Below, one piece after another: positions 17,799-26,470 of a stretch of 64,000 bases of DNA; the stretch's first letter is position 1; each line of letters starts with the position of its first letter. The stretch lies in contig JAHBVR010000002.1 of assembly GCA_019637395.1 (NCBI GenBank), forward strand, positions 133,495-197,494, in the 5' to 3' direction. The notes below the pieces were generated by a model. It saw nothing but the letters and a program-made list of their open reading frames with translations, was not told the origin of the DNA and did not search any database. The position numbers were made by a program, and so were the translations under genes. Source of the DNA: Vulcanimicrobiota bacterium (lineage in GTDB: Bacteria; Vulcanimicrobiota; Xenobia; Xenobiales; JADMJV01).

Positions 17799-17890
17799 TT
17801 CCAAGGGGGGCTAACGCGCCTCCCCCTGGACCCCCCACTTTTGTTCCAAGGGGGGGCTAACGCGCCTCCCCCTGGACCCCCCACTTTTTG
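17799..17890. repeat. Direct repeat pair, each able to form a G/C hairpin
   Basis: Two almost identical units of 45 and 47 bp lie head to tail (17799-17843 and 17844-17890). Each begins TTCCAAGGGGGG, contains CTAACGCGCC and ends in CCCCCCACTTTTG or ACTTTTTG. Inside each unit TCCAAGGGGG can pair with CCCCCTGGA, leaving a loop around CTAACGCG. A third partial TTCCA follows. The downstream T run makes a plus-strand terminator-like element, but duplication and strong symmetry also fit a dispersed intergenic repeat (REP/MITE-like). It separates the serine protease from the universal stress protein gene. Confidence 0.85.
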
Positions 17891-17934
17891 TTCCAGGCAG
17901 GCGAACCTGCCCTCATGGGGCGAACCGGCTGGAC

Positions 17935-18405
17935 ATGAAGATCGAGAATGTGTTGGTGCCGTTAGACGGTTCGGAATTGTCGTTAAAAGCTTTGGAGCAC
18001 GCGGAAAAGCTAGCGCTGCCCCTGGGAGCCAAGGTGATCCTGCTGAGGGTGGGCGCCAGTATTGCTCCAGAAGCCTTTGGCCTGCCCGAACTCAGCATGG
18101 CTTTGGCCAACGAATTAACCTTGCAGCAGGCCAAGACGGAGGCGACCCTGACCGGCTACCTGGAGAAACTGGCCGAGCCGCTCCGCGAGAAGGGGATAAA
18201 AGTAGAAACGGTGGTCCGCTCCGGCGACCCCGCCAGCCAGATCGTGGAACTGGCCGAGAGCGAGCACGTCGATCTGGTGGTGATGTCCTCGCATGGGCGC
18301 ACCGGACTGACCCGCTGGATCTACGGGAGCGTAGCCGAGCGCGTCCTGCATAATGCCCGTTGCTCCCTCCTGGTCGTGCGCATTCCCCCCGAACACCTCA
18401 GCTAG
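17935..18405 (+). CDS. Universal stress protein (UspA family)
   Basis: This is a single-domain Usp of 156 residues. It starts MKIENVLVPLDGSELS, the usual first strand with the nucleotide-contacting Asp, and ends with SSHGRTGLTRWIYGSVAERV and CSLLVVR. The ATP-binding pattern G-x2-G-x9-G-S is present, with Ser at the first Gly (a common variant). It is likely an ATP-binding cytoplasmic dimer that helps survival in stress or stasis. It is monocistronic: repeats lie upstream and a bidirectional hairpin downstream. Confidence 0.92.
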   Translation: MKIENVLVPLDGSELSLKALEHAEKLALPLGAKVILLRVGASIAPEAFGLPELSMALANELTLQQAKTEATLTGYLEKLAEPLREKGIKVETVVRSGDPASQIVELAESEHVDLVVMSSHGRTGLTRWIYGSVAERVLHNARCSLLVVRIPPEHLS

Positions 18406-18455
18406 CTTCGTCCGGAAGGAGACCGCGAGGGGCCGGTCGGTATCGACTCAACTCT

Positions 18456-18480
18456 GAAGCACTCCCGGGAAGGGTGCTTC
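18456..18480. terminator. Hairpin between convergent genes (usp and DUF1684)
   Basis: GAAGCACTCCC and AAGGGTGCTTC pair around a short GGG loop with one mismatch, between the stop of the stress protein gene and the stop of the DUF1684 gene on the other strand. It is placed as a bidirectional terminator. There is no strong T run on either side. Confidence 0.5.
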
Positions 18481-18487
18481 CTCTCGT

Positions 18488-19327
18488 TCAGTGCCCGCCA
18501 AATTGTTCGCCGGCGGGGATTTCGAAGTCGAGGCGGTTTTGTGGCGTCGGTAGGGGGCAGGTGGCGTAGGGGGTCCAGCAGCACGGCGGATTGTAGGCTT
18601 TGTTGAAGTCCAGCACCACACCGCCACGGGCGTCGGCTTTTTCGATGTCCAGGAAACGCCCGCCGCCGTAGCTGCCGTGACCGTTGGAGCGGTCGCCGAA
18701 CATGAGAGAATAACCTTCACCTTCTTGACTGACCTGTAGCGAGTAGCTCTTGCCCTGGTGGGAAAACTCAATTTCGCCGGGGCTCTGGCTGACTTCCTCG
18801 AGGCCGCTGATGACGCTTTCGGCCCGCATTTCTCGAGGTCTATCGTAAGGCTTGAAGTGAGCCTGAACGCGCCAGGCGGGGTCGATTGTGAAGAAGTCCA
18901 GACCCTTGAAAGCGCGCCGCACCGGACTGTCATTGTCCTTCACGCGCAGGCCCAGACGTCCGTCGCGGCGGATCGTATACCAACTGATGGAGCCGGATTG
19001 GAGAATGGTAGCTGCTTCCGGTTCGTCCGGGTCGCAGATTTTTTCGCCGGTGGCCTCACTTTTCCAGCCGAGGCGAATTCCGTCCCAGTGATAGGAGCCG
19101 AGGTAGGCCGGGCCCGCTGTGAGGCGAAACGAGCAATCGGCGGCGGAGCCGAGTCGGTTCTCGCCCTTCTCCATCCAGAACAATCCGACCAGCGTGAGCC
19201 AGCCGTTGGGCTGGCGCAGTCGTTCGAGGCGCCGGGCCCGCCATTGCTCGATCGAGGTGAAATAGTCGTCGGCCTGAACGCCGCCACTCAAAATCATGAG
19301 CGCCAACAGAGCTAACCAGGGTTTCAT
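18488..19327 (-). CDS. Secreted DUF1684 family protein
   Basis: The protein has 279 residues with a signal peptide (KPWLALLALMILSGGVQA). The mature part carries the DUF1684 signatures: WRARRLERLRQPNGWLTLVG with GLFWMEKGENRLGS near the N-terminus, the central YDRPREM, and the C-terminal DFNKAYNPPCCWTPYATCP with NRLDFEIPAGEQ. The conserved NPPC/TCPLP cysteines and the Arg/Asp residues are present. The family has no established biochemical function. Its ATG overlaps the stop of the upstream acyltransferase gene (ATGA), so the two are co-translated. Confidence 0.85.
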   Translation of the reverse strand: MKPWLALLALMILSGGVQADDYFTSIEQWRARRLERLRQPNGWLTLVGLFWMEKGENRLGSAADCSFRLTAGPAYLGSYHWDGIRLGWKSEATGEKICDPDEPEAATILQSGSISWYTIRRDGRLGLRVKDNDSPVRRAFKGLDFFTIDPAWRVQAHFKPYDRPREMRAESVISGLEEVSQSPGEIEFSHQGKSYSLQVSQEGEGYSLMFGDRSNGHGSYGGGRFLDIEKADARGGVVLDFNKAYNPPCCWTPYATCPLPTPQNRLDFEIPAGEQFGGH

Positions 19328-19977
19328 GAGGAGGAAGATTTGAGCGGGCGGGCCGGATTTCCCGCCACCCGTTCCCCGGCCGCCACGGATTTGACTACCA
19401 CACTACCGATCCCCAGCAGGCAGCCTTCTCCCAGCCGCAAGCGCTCCCGCACCAAACTGCCGGCTCCCAGATAGCAATTTCGCTCTACTTCCACGAAACC
19501 GGAGAGAATCACCCCGGTGGCCAGCGTATTGTAGTCGCTTACTTCCGTATCGTGGCTGACGCGGCAACCGGGCAGCATGACCACCTGGTCGCCCAGGCGG
19601 CAGCCGGCCGACAGGGTGCACTGTTGTAGAATCACGCAACCGCGGCCGATTGCCGCCCACTGCGAAACACTGGAGCTGGGATGGATGACCGAAGCCCAGC
19701 GCTCCCGGGCGATTCCGAGCCTGTCGAGCAGTGCCGGCTTGTCCCGATAACTGGTCGGACTGCCTATGGCCGTCACGAATTGAACTTGTGGGTCAAAGTC
19801 CGAGACTGCCGCCAATCCACCCAAAATGGGAAAACCGTGCACACTGGCCTGAGCGGGCCGATCATCTAAAAATCCCAGTGGCCGGTAGCGCTCCTGAATG
19901 CGATTGGCCTCCAGCAGACTGTCGAGAATGTCGATTCCGTGGCTTCCGGAACCGAGAATCACGATGGGAGTGACCAT
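19324..19977 (-). CDS. Sugar O-/N-acyltransferase, PglD/NeuD family (left-handed beta helix)
   Basis: This 217-residue protein has a Rossmann-like N-terminus (PIVILGSGSHGIDILDSL) for sugar-nucleotide recognition, then hexapeptide repeats (AAIGRGCVILQQCTLSAGC, YNTLATGVILSG, YLGAGSLVRERLRLGEGCLLG). It ends in VAGNPARPLK, the usual acetyltransferase C-terminal motif. The general-base His is expected in VIHPSSSVS or VSHDTEVSDY. It should transfer an acetyl group from acetyl-CoA to an amino or hydroxyl sugar used in surface glycan synthesis. It sits between a coiled-coil protein (sharing one base, TGATG) and the DUF1684 gene, not in a classic glycan operon. Confidence 0.85.
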   Translation of the reverse strand: MVTPIVILGSGSHGIDILDSLLEANRIQERYRPLGFLDDRPAQASVHGFPILGGLAAVSDFDPQVQFVTAIGSPTSYRDKPALLDRLGIARERWASVIHPSSSVSQWAAIGRGCVILQQCTLSAGCRLGDQVVMLPGCRVSHDTEVSDYNTLATGVILSGFVEVERNCYLGAGSLVRERLRLGEGCLLGIGSVVVKSVAAGERVAGNPARPLKSSSS

Positions 19978-20651
19978 CAGGGCTGTAGGAAGTGCTGAAT
20001 CTGCTCGACCAGGTCTTCGTTAAACTCGTCACCCGGAGCCAGCAGGCTGAGTAAAGCCTCGCGCAGGAAGCCTTCGGCCAACTGTTGGCGGATTTCGGCC
20101 TGCACCGTCTCTGCCTGGGCCTCGCGCAGGCGCCTGGTCAATTCCTGGATCTGGGCGTGGGCCTGTTCATTCTGTTCTTGAAATTCACTGACCACCAGTC
20201 CTAATTCTTCGAGTTCTTCCTCGCGCGTGCGCAGCAGTTCTTGCAAATCCTCCAATTGGCTGCCGGCGGAAGGAGCGGAGTCCCCGGGAAGCAGACGTTC
20301 TTCCAGAGCTTTCAGGTCGGCCCAGGTAGGTTGGGTGGCCAGGGCCTGGCTGAGGCGGGCCACTTCTTCTACCAGAGCCTGGAAAGTGGCGGCATCAGGA
20401 GCTTTGGCCTTGACCGCCGGCGGTTTCTTGGGCGCTCGGCTGGTGCTTTGAGCCCTGGGCTTGGGAGCCGGCTTGGCCGGGGGAGCTGGCTCGGAGGGAG
20501 CCGGCTTTTCGCGCCGTTCCTGGCGCACGAAAGCGGGAGGCTTTTCCAAACCGGTGGGCCGATTCTTACGCTGACCCAAGAGGGCGCTTCGATGCAGCCC
20601 TCCCTCAGGGGGGTGGAAGGCGGAATTTGATTCGGCGGAATCAGGAGTCAA
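19977..20651 (-). CDS. Coiled-coil protein with Pro/Ala/Lys-rich N-terminus
   Basis: The protein has 224 residues and no recognised family. The first ~90 residues are disordered (repeated PAPPAKPAPKP-type sequence). From about 95 to 205 there is a strongly heptad-patterned region (DLQELLRTREEELEELG, then ELTRRLREAQAETVQAE) and a short acidic C-terminus. There is no signal peptide or membrane helix. It may be a structural or scaffolding protein. It is translationally linked to the acyltransferase downstream (stop and start share a base). A 77-bp gap separates it from the giant ATPase gene upstream on the same strand; I see nothing definite in that gap. Confidence 0.7.
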   Translation of the reverse strand: MTPDSAESNSAFHPPEGGLHRSALLGQRKNRPTGLEKPPAFVRQERREKPAPSEPAPPAKPAPKPRAQSTSRAPKKPPAVKAKAPDAATFQALVEEVARLSQALATQPTWADLKALEERLLPGDSAPSAGSQLEDLQELLRTREEELEELGLVVSEFQEQNEQAHAQIQELTRRLREAQAETVQAEIRQQLAEGFLREALLSLLAPGDEFNEDLVEQIQHFLQP

Positions 20652-20728
20652 CAGCTTGGGTGGGACCTTTCTCCCGTGGTCTTTAGGGAGTTTCGCGCAG
20701 TCTCGAAGTGGAACCTGCCCTGGCCCAC

Positions 20729-23700
20729 CTACAGGTCCAACTGCTCGAGGGCTTTTACGGCATCGGCCAGGGTGTGGATATCCTTAAATGCTTCAAAGGT
20801 ACGCACCAATCCGGGATCCATCAAAATGACTTTGGCCTTGGGCCCGCGCAGCCTTTGACCAAGTTGCTGCAGCTTGGGAACGAACTGCATCAGGTTATCC
20901 AGAGAGCCGACCATGGCGCTGCTGGCTTCCGGAGCCAGGACTACCTGAGTTGGAGCTGAGCTGGCCGCCATGACCACCGGCGTGCCGGAGCTTTCCACCA
21001 CACGGGCCGGCTGGCTGGCCAGTTTATCGATGGCTCGCGAAAGTTTTTCTAACACCGGAGCCAGGTCCGACTGAGGTGCGGGCATGATCGTCGGAGACGC
21101 CGGAGCGTTGCCCCCGGGCGCGGGAGCGGCCACCGTGACGACCTGAGGAGCTGCCGCCAGGCCGGCGGCTCCCAGGCGTTCCAGAGCCAGACCTATGCGA
21201 TCCAGGGCGGCGCCCAGCTCGACCGGGGCGGCTCCGGCTCCATTGCCACCTTTCTCGAGAGCTTGGGTCACGTGGCGGCCCATCTGCACCATGGCATTCT
21301 GCAGGGCCTGGACATAGGGGGTGAGGTCGGCCTGGGGAGCGCCGCCACTGGAGGGAATTTCGCTCAACTTGACCAGCAGAGGCGCGGGATCGCGCTGGCT
21401 CACCTGCAAGATATTGCCCGAGATCTGGTCGAGGTTTTCCGAGACCTTGCCCAGCACCGAGGTCATGCGCATGACCGGATCGTCGCTGCCACCGCTGGCC
21501 TGGCGCCGTCCAAAGCCGCGCTTGATCTCGGCCCAACGCTCCTTCTGCTGATCGGTCATGCGGCCGCGCAGTTCGGCCAGCTTGAGCAGGTTCTGCTCCG
21601 CTCCGGTGGTCAACGTCTGCGATTCGCCGGCGTAGTGATCGTCGAGCAGTCGTTCGACCTCTTCATCGTTCATGACGGCCACCACTTTCTCGGTCACCTT
21701 GGTCATGTTGCGGTAGCTGCCTTGCAGCTTGAAGGAGGGCTCCGTGCGATAAGCGTCGTCGGTGGCGGCCGAAGCGATATATTGCTTATTGACGGCCAGC
21801 AACACTTTCTGCACGGTGAAGAGCTTGCGCATTACCGAAAGAATTTCGTCCAGCTCCACACTCGAGTAGTTGTGAGAAAGCTCGTTGGCGTTGACGGGCA
21901 TGCCCTCAGCCATGCGGATCAGTTTGTAGATGTCCTCGGGGTCGCGGCTGGCCAGGGGAGCCAGCGAGGGATTGGAAGTTAGCGCGTTCTCCAGATAGCT
22001 AAGCTCGAAAACGGCTTCCTTACCCTGCATGACGTCGCCCAGATTGTAGGTGTCGGCGCGGTTGGCCAACATGTCGGGAATTTGGAAGCGGGCGCCCGAC
22101 TCCGTGTAGGGATTGCCGGCCATGCAGATGCAGAAGCGTTTGCCCTTCATATCGTAGGTGCGCGTGCGCCCTTTCCAGACGCCCTCCACCTTGCGTTGGG
22201 CATCGCACAGGGAGATGAACTTCTGCAAGAATTCCGGATTGGTGTGCTGGATATCATCGATATAGAGCATGACATTATTGCTCATTTCCAGCGCGAAATT
22301 GACCTTTTCCACTTCTTGTTTGGCAGTGGCGCTGGTGGCTTCGGCCGGATCCAGCGAGACCACCGAATGGCCCAGAGCTGGACCGTTGATTTTCACGAAG
22401 ATCAGGCCGAGACGGTTGGCCACATACTCCATCAGGGTGGTTTTACCGTAACCGGGAGGCGAAACCAGCAAAAGCATGCCCATCTGATCGGTGCGTTTGT
22501 TTTCGCCCAGCGAACCCATCTGCTTGGCCAGGTTGTCGCCCACCAGCGGCAGGTAGATTTCGTTGATCAACTTGTTGCGCACAAAGGCGGTCATGACTTT
22601 GGGAGCCATCTCGTCCATGCGCAGGCGCACTCTTTGCTTGGCCAGGATGTTGCGGCGGATTTCCTGATAGTGGCGGAAGGCCGGCACGCGCACCTGGCGG
22701 AATTGGTCGAGGCGGGCGACGAACTGCTCCAGGCGCAGATCCATGACCCGGTTCTTGATGCGCGGATGTTGTCCCAGCAATCCCTGAATGGTGATCTTGG
22801 TGTTGGTGGAGGAAGCCTCGCGCTCCATCTTGCCTTCGGTGAGCAGCAAACTGGCGGCCTCTTCCTGGGAGATACTCCAGCGTTCCAGCACGTCCTCCGG
22901 TTGGTTCTGGGGATTGGCGGCCACGAAAGCCTGTAGCCAGGCCAGCGACAGCTCGTAGCTGCGGCGCAGGTCACCGCGCAGCCCCGACCATTGGGCCTGC
23001 AATTTGGGCAGGGCTCCGGTTTCCTGGAGATAGCGCATAAAGTTGTCGCGTAGAGCCACCGCGCCGCCCGAAACCAGGAACTTACCGTCAGCGTCTCCCA
23101 GATCTTCGACCAGATATTCGCCGGCCAACATCAGGTCGTGCTCGCTGGCTTCAATGTAGTTCTTGTGGCAGAACGTCTTGATGCGGCTCGAAAATTCTTT
23201 GGCCAGGCGCGAGGTGGCCGTGGAGGGTCCAAAAATGCTCTGCATGAGCTTGAAGGAGGTGGATTGGCTGGTGTAGGTGCGCCGTTCGTTTTCATCCAGA
23301 TCGTAGGCCCACCACAGACTGGCGGCGTGGCGCACCCGGCTGGAGAAGCGCAGGTGGCGCGCGCTTTGATACAAGGTTAGCAAACTCTCGAGAATCACGG
23401 CTGCGTCGGTGTCGTGGATGCCCCTATCGTAGCCCTCGTCGTAGCGGTCCTGAGCATAAGCGCGCACGATATCGAGCAAACCCGGATGAACCGAACTGGC
23501 GGCCGCTTCGTCGCCCAGACCGGCGGTGCGGGGCGGACCACTCAGCAGGGTGTCATAGAGCAGTTTCAAGGAAAGTCCCTTGCGCCCGACCTCGGCGTCA
23601 TTGAGCATGCAGAAGGCCAGGTACTCGGAGCGGTAGACGTCGTTGGTTTCGGACACCAGCGATTGCTCCCAGAAGTCCCGGGTCTTTTCCAGTTCGGGAT

Positions 23701-26464
23701 GCTCGATATCTTCAAAGAAGTCGGTGCCGGTGATGTGCAGGGCCATGATGGTGGTCTCGCCGCTGCCCAGGTCGACGCGGCGCGGCACCATGGTGAGCTC
23801 GACCGGTTCGCTGTTGACGGAAAAACGGTGGCGGCCGAACTTGATGACGTTGGCGCCGTCCTCGAAAATCTCTTTGCGGTCGCGCAGACTGCGGCCGGAT
23901 TCCTGACGGGCCGCCTTGAGACGGGATTCGAGTTCGTCGGCCTTGACCGGATCATTGAGTTCGCGCAGGCGCTCGGCCACTTCGCGCACCTTCATGACCA
24001 TGGCGTCGGAGGCGAAGAAGGTGTTGAGCTCGACGTCATCAGTGATACCGGCGGCGCGCCGTTGCAGGCCCTCCAGGATGCGCTCGGCCGAGCCCATCAG
24101 CTGCTGCACGCGGCGCTGGCGGGCTTCCAGCAAGGTTTGCTTTTTAGCCGCGATCGACTTGGAGATATCCTCGCGCTTGAGGTTCAGCTGCTCCAGATAG
24201 TCGTCGTACTCGCCGAAGCGGCCTTCCAGATCTTCGAGCTGCAGCATCAGGCGCGACATGGCCTGTTCGCATTTTTCTGGTGAGTCGGCCAGGTTGATGG
24301 AGCTGGTGGCGTTTTGCGTGAGCAACTGAAATTGGACCGCGAATTCGGCCGTGGACTCCTTCGACCCGAGCTCTTTCTTTTTGCCCAAAACTAGCGCACG
24401 GGCCCGGTTTAAATGGCCCATGAGTTCGGCAATTTTTTCCAACACGGCGGTGCGCTGGGTGGCGTCCTCGATCTTGAGGCCGCCGATGACGTCCATGAGT
24501 AATTCTAGGCCGGAGCCGATCTTCTCCAGGTTTTCCTGCACGGGTACGGCGTCGCCGGCTTTTTGCATGCCGTCGACCAGGGCCGTTTGTTCTTCAATTT
24601 GTGTTTGTAGAGGTATAAAAGCCTCGGGCGCCAGGAGGAACTCGACCGCGCGCTGGCTGATCACATCAAACTTTTGGATGGCCTGGTCTTCAATGGCTTT
24701 GATTTTCTCGAGCGGCGCATAGCGCATATCCTTGAGAGTGATCAACTGGCCGCGGGCGTTTCTTAGAAAAGCCAGCGCGTCTACGTATTCCTCGACGGTT
24801 TTCCAGTCATCGGGGTTGAGCCGGCGGGTCTTTTCGTGGAAGCTCTTGGAAGCTTCCTCAAAGGCTTTGTTGGCCTGTTTCTTGAGGCTGACCACCTTTT
24901 CGAACTCGTCCAGCACCAGGCTGGAGGTCTTTTTGATATCCTGCAGCGGAGCCAGCAGGCCGCCCACTTCGGCGTGGCTGAGCCAGGGGTAGACGTCCAC
25001 GATGCGGTTGAGGGCGCTCACCATGTCTTCGTAAATGGCCACCGTAGGGGTCTGCTCTTCGACGCGGCGGGCTACCGACAGGCAGTCCGAGATGCCGCGC
25101 ACCAGCTCGGCGTTGCCGATGTTTTCCAAGTAGGAACCCGATTTGCTTTGCTGGGCCGAGCTGTATTCGGCGGTGGTAAAGGGCGTGCGCCAGATCTGCA
25201 TAGTGTGCACGCGGGTTGGTTCGCTGTCGGATGGACTGCGGAAGAGCACCAGCGTGCCGTCTTCGTAGACGCAGTAGCCGTTACAGTGGATTGGGCTGCG
25301 CACTTCCTTCTGAATCATGTTGTAGGGCATGAGGGCGAAGCGGCACTGTTCGCGGTGGCGGAAAACGTAGAGAACGTCTTCGCCATTAGGAGACTTGATG
25401 GTGGTTTCGTAGTTCATGCCGGCGAAGTCGCCGTCAAAATTTTTCAGGGTTCCCTCTTGCAGGTAATAGCCGCCGGGGAAGATCAGTCCGTGATCTTCGG
25501 GGAGTTGGTGGCAAGAGTCGCCGATGGCTTTGACGTTGTGAACCGTCTGGGTGCGCGTGTTGAAGATCAGGTAACGCCACTGCTGCTCGCGATAGGGCAG
25601 GACCTTGAGCAAGATGATGTTGCCCAACTTTTTGTAGTGGAACTGAGCGTCCGACAGGGTCTGGCGGGCGTCGTCGACTTTTTCCGAGTAGATGCCCAGG
25701 CCGTCGTCGGTATTGTTTTCGACTTTGACGGTCAGATCGCCGCCCACCGTTTCCACGAAGACTTCGTCCAGGATGGATACGTGGGGATGCTTGCCGGTCA
25801 CAAATTGATCGCGGCCGGCTACCTCCCAGGTGAACTCATAGGGTGGCTGCTGGACGGCGTCGCGCTCGCCCCGGTTGTCGAGGTATTTGACTTCCTCTTT
25901 GCTGACCGCCCAGCGCAGAGCTTTGACGTCGTTGATGGTCTGGCCAATTTGGAAGACGGCCACCAGCTTGGTGCCGCTGTCCACCAGGCGCAGCTGCAGT
26001 AAGCGAATGTTTTTGTAATATTTAAAGAGCTCTTTGAAGTCGCGCTTGAAGTTCTCGTCGGCCAGGAATTTAGGCGTGAGGGGATGATTTCCCTCATCAT
26101 CCACCTGACTGGAAAGTGGGCGGAATTCGAAGCTATCGCCTTTGTTGACAAAGCCGTAGAGGCTCATGACATCGTCGACTTCAACCTCTTGTTTGAGGCC
26201 GAGTTTTACCTCGTAACCGAAAAGCAGGTCTTGACCCAGGCTGACGATGTCGCGCGGCAGGCAGGCGTTTTTGGTGCGGATCTTTTCCGAACCAATGACT
26301 TCCATCTCCTGGCTGCCGAAAAGTTCCAGGCGCTTTTGATTGAGTTGTTCGATCTGCGTGCGCAGCAGACGCGACTGGTCGACGAGGCGGCCGCGCAGGA
26401 CTTCATAAGTGCCCTGCTCGATGCCCGCCGCGCCAGCCGCTGGAGCTTCGGTTGTTTCGGCCAC
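20729..26464 (-). CDS. Giant AAA ATPase with DUF3686 domain (SPFH-associated)
   Basis: The protein has 1911 residues from GTG 26464. The N-terminal ~450 residues (IRTKNACLPRDIVSLGQDLL onward, with the YLIFNTRTQTVHNVKAIGDS stretch) match the DUF3686 domain of proteins often labelled DNA repair ATPase. Long coiled-coil regions follow (about 480-900). The AAA core has Walker A SPPGYGKTT near 1335 and Walker B NNVMLYIDDI near 1400, with an AGNPYTESG sensor segment. The last ~280 residues are Ala/Pro-rich with short amphipathic helices repeating Q-x-G-L/V-x-x-L. The gene starts 7 bases after the flotillin-like gene, a pairing also known in other bacteria. The pair probably forms a membrane-anchored remodelling complex; the substrate is unknown. 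Confidence 0.85.
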   Translation of the reverse strand: MAETTEAPAAGAAGIEQGTYEVLRGRLVDQSRLLRTQIEQLNQKRLELFGSQEMEVIGSEKIRTKNACLPRDIVSLGQDLLFGYEVKLGLKQEVEVDDVMSLYGFVNKGDSFEFRPLSSQVDDEGNHPLTPKFLADENFKRDFKELFKYYKNIRLLQLRLVDSGTKLVAVFQIGQTINDVKALRWAVSKEEVKYLDNRGERDAVQQPPYEFTWEVAGRDQFVTGKHPHVSILDEVFVETVGGDLTVKVENNTDDGLGIYSEKVDDARQTLSDAQFHYKKLGNIILLKVLPYREQQWRYLIFNTRTQTVHNVKAIGDSCHQLPEDHGLIFPGGYYLQEGTLKNFDGDFAGMNYETTIKSPNGEDVLYVFRHREQCRFALMPYNMIQKEVRSPIHCNGYCVYEDGTLVLFRSPSDSEPTRVHTMQIWRTPFTTAEYSSAQQSKSGSYLENIGNAELVRGISDCLSVARRVEEQTPTVAIYEDMVSALNRIVDVYPWLSHAEVGGLLAPLQDIKKTSSLVLDEFEKVVSLKKQANKAFEEASKSFHEKTRRLNPDDWKTVEEYVDALAFLRNARGQLITLKDMRYAPLEKIKAIEDQAIQKFDVISQRAVEFLLAPEAFIPLQTQIEEQTALVDGMQKAGDAVPVQENLEKIGSGLELLMDVIGGLKIEDATQRTAVLEKIAELMGHLNRARALVLGKKKELGSKESTAEFAVQFQLLTQNATSSINLADSPEKCEQAMSRLMLQLEDLEGRFGEYDDYLEQLNLKREDISKSIAAKKQTLLEARQRRVQQLMGSAERILEGLQRRAAGITDDVELNTFFASDAMVMKVREVAERLRELNDPVKADELESRLKAARQESGRSLRDRKEIFEDGANVIKFGRHRFSVNSEPVELTMVPRRVDLGSGETTIMALHITGTDFFEDIEHPELEKTRDFWEQSLVSETNDVYRSEYLAFCMLNDAEVGRKGLSLKLLYDTLLSGPPRTAGLGDEAAASSVHPGLLDIVRAYAQDRYDEGYDRGIHDTDAAVILESLLTLYQSARHLRFSSRVRHAASLWWAYDLDENERRTYTSQSTSFKLMQSIFGPSTATSRLAKEFSSRIKTFCHKNYIEASEHDLMLAGEYLVEDLGDADGKFLVSGGAVALRDNFMRYLQETGALPKLQAQWSGLRGDLRRSYELSLAWLQAFVAANPQNQPEDVLERWSISQEEAASLLLTEGKMEREASSTNTKITIQGLLGQHPRIKNRVMDLRLEQFVARLDQFRQVRVPAFRHYQEIRRNILAKQRVRLRMDEMAPKVMTAFVRNKLINEIYLPLVGDNLAKQMGSLGENKRTDQMGMLLLVSPPGYGKTTLMEYVANRLGLIFVKINGPALGHSVVSLDPAEATSATAKQEVEKVNFALEMSNNVMLYIDDIQHTNPEFLQKFISLCDAQRKVEGVWKGRTRTYDMKGKRFCICMAGNPYTESGARFQIPDMLANRADTYNLGDVMQGKEAVFELSYLENALTSNPSLAPLASRDPEDIYKLIRMAEGMPVNANELSHNYSSVELDEILSVMRKLFTVQKVLLAVNKQYIASAATDDAYRTEPSFKLQGSYRNMTKVTEKVVAVMNDEEVERLLDDHYAGESQTLTTGAEQNLLKLAELRGRMTDQQKERWAEIKRGFGRRQASGGSDDPVMRMTSVLGKVSENLDQISGNILQVSQRDPAPLLVKLSEIPSSGGAPQADLTPYVQALQNAMVQMGRHVTQALEKGGNGAGAAPVELGAALDRIGLALERLGAAGLAAAPQVVTVAAPAPGGNAPASPTIMPAPQSDLAPVLEKLSRAIDKLASQPARVVESSGTPVVMAASSAPTQVVLAPEASSAMVGSLDNLMQFVPKLQQLGQRLRGPKAKVILMDPGLVRTFEAFKDIHTLADAVKALEQLDL

Positions 26465-26470
26465 GAAGGT

